This document shows positions 7,692 through 8,448 of a stretch of 8,448 bases of DNA, in pieces (position 1 is the stretch's first letter; each line of letters opens with the position of its first letter). A program made the translations under genes and the position numbers. The stretch covers positions 1 through 8,448 of the forward strand of contig JAKONS010000386.1 in the NCBI GenBank assembly GCA_022701845.1. Reading direction: 5' to 3'. The DNA comes from Burkholderiaceae bacterium (GTDB lineage: Bacteria; Pseudomonadota; Gammaproteobacteria; Burkholderiales; Burkholderiaceae). The notes under the pieces were generated by a model. It saw only the letters and a program-made list of their open reading frames with translations, was not told the origin of the DNA and did not search any database.

Positions 7692-7953
7692 GCAGGGCTT
7701 GTTGGCAATACTGAAACTTACTTGAAATTGCCCGAGTGAACCATCGCTTCAAAACTGCATATCTGCTGTCTCGCTATTCAGCGGAGTGAAAAGACATCGA
7801 AAAACACCGGTGTCTCATGCTGGCCGCGGCAGAGATATTTCCCGTGCTTCGGCACTTCGGCACTTCAAAAATTCGGCAGAACCTGCGCGCGGTCGCGGAT
7901 CGGCATTCGCTCCCGAGCAGGTAACGCTGAAAAGAAGCTCCTGATTCCCGCGC
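7692..7953 (-). promoter_or_regulatory. AT-richer upstream region of the giant gene, probable promoter/operator zone
   Basis: The sequence between the giant gene and the 33-residue small gene is clearly less GC-rich than the flanking coding DNA, especially 7700-7800 and 7860-7875. It is the only place for a promoter reading into the giant gene. I see no confident -35/-10 pair; minus-strand TTGAAG near 7750 is only a weak candidate. It contains a perfect 10-bp palindrome ACACCGGTGT (7804-7813), a GTGC-TTCG-GCAC mini-hairpin (7844-7855), two tandem copies of CTTCGGCA (7847-7862) and a distant inverted pair ACCTGC/GCAGGT (7881-7886 and 7917-7922). No clear intrinsic terminator is seen. Confidence 0.35.
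7847..7862 (+). repeat. Two tandem copies of CTTCGGCA
   Basis: CTTCGGCA is repeated exactly at 7847-7854 and 7855-7862, followed by a partial third copy, CTTC. The first copy supplies the loop and right arm of a GTGC-TTCG-GCAC hairpin (7844-7855). Another ATTCGGCA follows at 7871. The site is about 170 bases upstream of the giant gene's start and could be a protein-binding site or neutral repeat. Confidence 0.5.
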
Positions 7954-8055
7954 CTATCGTCGGTAGATCGACCGATTCGACACGCCACCGGCCTTGTTGG
8001 CCTTGTACTTCTTCCACAGAAAAGTGGCGATCGCCATGAAGATCATCTTGCGCAT
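7954..8055 (-). CDS. Small cationic protein, 33 residues, hypothetical
   Basis: Reading the minus strand from ATG 8055-8053 gives 33 residues: MRKMIFMAIATFLWKKYKAN and then KAGGVSNRSIYRR, stopping at TAG 7956-7954. Residues 4-14 form one short hydrophobic helix (MIFMAIATFLW). A strongly basic stretch follows (KKYKANK) and the end is basic too (YRR). This suggests a membrane-associated or peripheral cationic peptide with a positive-inside tail; no enzyme motif is present. An AAGGG ribosome binding site stands 8 bases before the ATG. It lies upstream of the giant gene on the same strand (273-base gap) and divergent from the DUF1810 gene. The alternative is that this is a chance reading frame, but the binding site and the hydrophobic-then-basic pattern argue for a real gene. 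I assign no function. Confidence 0.5.
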   Translation of the reverse strand: MRKMIFMAIATFLWKKYKANKAGGVSNRSIYRR

Positions 8056-8061
8056 TTTTTT

Positions 8062-8080
8062 GACCCTTTTGTAAAAGGTC
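8062..8080 (-). promoter_or_regulatory. Hairpin covering the ribosome binding site of the 33-residue gene
   Basis: On the minus strand the leader reads GACCTTTT-AC-AAAAGGGTC, an inverted repeat with one unpaired G, directly followed by AAAAAA and the ATG. The right arm contains the AAGGG Shine-Dalgarno sequence, so the folded RNA would hide it. It could act as a translational switch, or as a DNA operator. The run of A after the stem rules out a terminator on this strand. Confidence 0.4.
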
Positions 8081-8205
8081 CGAATCTAGGTTTGGCTTGC
8101 GGCAGCTCTCGTAGGAGCCACAGACCATCGGCCGTCATCCACCGGGCCTGGCCTACGTGCGCTCGCTGGAAAACGCCCGGTGCTAGGCGCAGGTTGCGTT
8201 CCACA

Positions 8206-8222
8206 CTGCGAATCGGTCGCAG
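8206..8222. promoter_or_regulatory. Inverted repeat CTGCGA-N5-TCGCAG before the DUF1810 gene
   Basis: The arms are perfect 6-bp complements separated by ATCGG, ending 27 bases before ATG 8250. The position suits an operator or a leader hairpin. No convincing promoter hexamers are seen around it, and short repeats of this size can arise by chance in GC-rich DNA. Confidence 0.3.
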
Positions 8223-8249
8223 CCGCGGCCCCAACGACCGAGGTTCTGG

Positions 8250-8448
8250 ATGACGATAAAAGAAGATACGTTGCGCCGCTTTCTGGAGGCGCAGGACACG
8301 GTGATGAAGCAGGTGTCCGCCGAGCTGCGCGCCGGCCGCAAGACGACCCACTGGATGTGGTTCGTGTTCCCCCAGCTGCGCGCGCTCGGCAGAAGCACCA
8401 CCGCGCAGCATTTCGGGCTCGCCGGCCGGGACGAGGCGCTCGCCTACT
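8250..8448 (+). CDS. DUF1810 family protein, N-terminal part (partial)
   Basis: The first 66 residues are visible; the window ends inside the gene (family members are usually about 140 residues). The start MTIKEDTLRRFLEAQDTVMK is followed by SAELRAGRKTTHWMWFVFPQ and LRALGRSTTAQHFGLAGRDEALAY. The signature FLEAQD, ELRAGRK and HWMWFVFPQL (residues 34-43) is characteristic of DUF1810, a small soluble family widespread in bacteria whose function is not established as far as I know. GAGG at 8240-8243 stands 6 bases before the ATG and supports the start. The gene diverges from the 33-residue gene and is probably transcribed on its own from the 8056-8249 spacer. Confidence 0.9.
   Translation, partial: MTIKEDTLRRFLEAQDTVMKQVSAELRAGRKTTHWMWFVFPQLRALGRSTTAQHFGLAGRDEALAY

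Noticed and set aside
3202..7725. Plus-strand reading frame of about 1507 codons, Gly/Arg-rich
   Set aside because: It lies antisense to the giant Ala-rich gene, starts inside the VOC gene, has no ribosome binding site and no recognisable domain. Its composition is what antisense of GCC/GCG Ala codons gives.
7681..7752. 24-residue upstream extension of the giant protein from ATG 7752
   Set aside because: The internal ATG 7680 has GGGAG at ideal spacing. The extension is encoded by AT-rich, promoter-like DNA and would contain the protein's only cysteine.
7692..7900. HrpX-type PIP box (TTCG-N15/16-TTCG) expected for a type III effector gene
   Set aside because: TTCG copies at 7848, 7856 and 7872 are on the wrong strand and wrongly spaced; on the minus strand only a single TTCG (plus 7798-7801) is present.
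7881..7922. ACCTGC/GCAGGT inverted pair as a terminator for the 33-residue gene
   Set aside because: The loop is 30 bases and the T-run on the minus strand is about 10 bases away; not a convincing intrinsic terminator.
7865..8128. Minus-strand 87-codon frame overlapping the 33-residue gene
   Set aside because: No ribosome binding site before its ATG and no recognisable pattern; the overlapping 33-residue frame has both a binding site and a plausible hydrophobic-then-basic layout.
8043..8411. Minus-strand 122-codon frame opposite the DUF1810 gene
   Set aside because: It covers the DUF1810 coding start in antisense; the DUF1810 signature is unmistakable on the plus strand.

Overview
This 8.4-kb, very GC-rich window (strong G/C third-position bias in the coding regions) looks like a chromosome segment of a betaproteobacterium of the order Burkholderiales. 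The main clue is a Bug/TctC-type periplasmic binding protein, a family greatly expanded in Bordetella, Achromobacter, Variovorax, Acidovorax and relatives. It sits in a typical small catabolic gene set. The genus cannot be fixed from the sequence.

Region 1 (bases 3-3488, plus strand) is an operon-like run of five genes. They are the 3' end of a fumarylacetoacetate-hydrolase-family gene, a Bug-family solute-binding protein with a signal peptide, an 'amino acid synthesis' (PF06684-type) protein, a zinc-less medium-chain dehydrogenase/quinone-oxidoreductase-like protein, and a glyoxalase/extradiol-dioxygenase (VOC) fold protein. Gaps are 76, 67, -14 and 35 bases. Together they suggest uptake and breakdown of an organic acid, possibly aromatic or cyclic: capture, oxidation/reduction, ring-cleavage-type chemistry, then hydrolysis of an acylpyruvate-like product. 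The substrate cannot be read from the sequence. The last gene carries a frameshift after codon 14, so it is either broken or contains a sequence error.

Region 2 (3499-7680, minus strand) is one very large gene for a 1393-residue, alanine-rich, cysteine-free, mostly helical protein. I do not recognise it as any known family. Two long Pro/Gly-punctuated helical arms flank a compositionally normal central region (about residues 320-645) that could be a folded, perhaps enzymatic, domain. It has no signal peptide or membrane segment. It converges tail to tail with the catabolic operon and is the most novel object here.

Region 3 (7681-8249) is an AT-richer regulatory stretch with short repeats and palindromes. 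It also holds a 33-residue cationic mini-protein gene on the minus strand whose ribosome binding site lies in a hairpin. Region 4 (8250-8448) is the 5' end of a DUF1810-family gene on the plus strand, cut by the window edge. I found no RNA genes, CRISPR arrays, insertion sequences or transposases.
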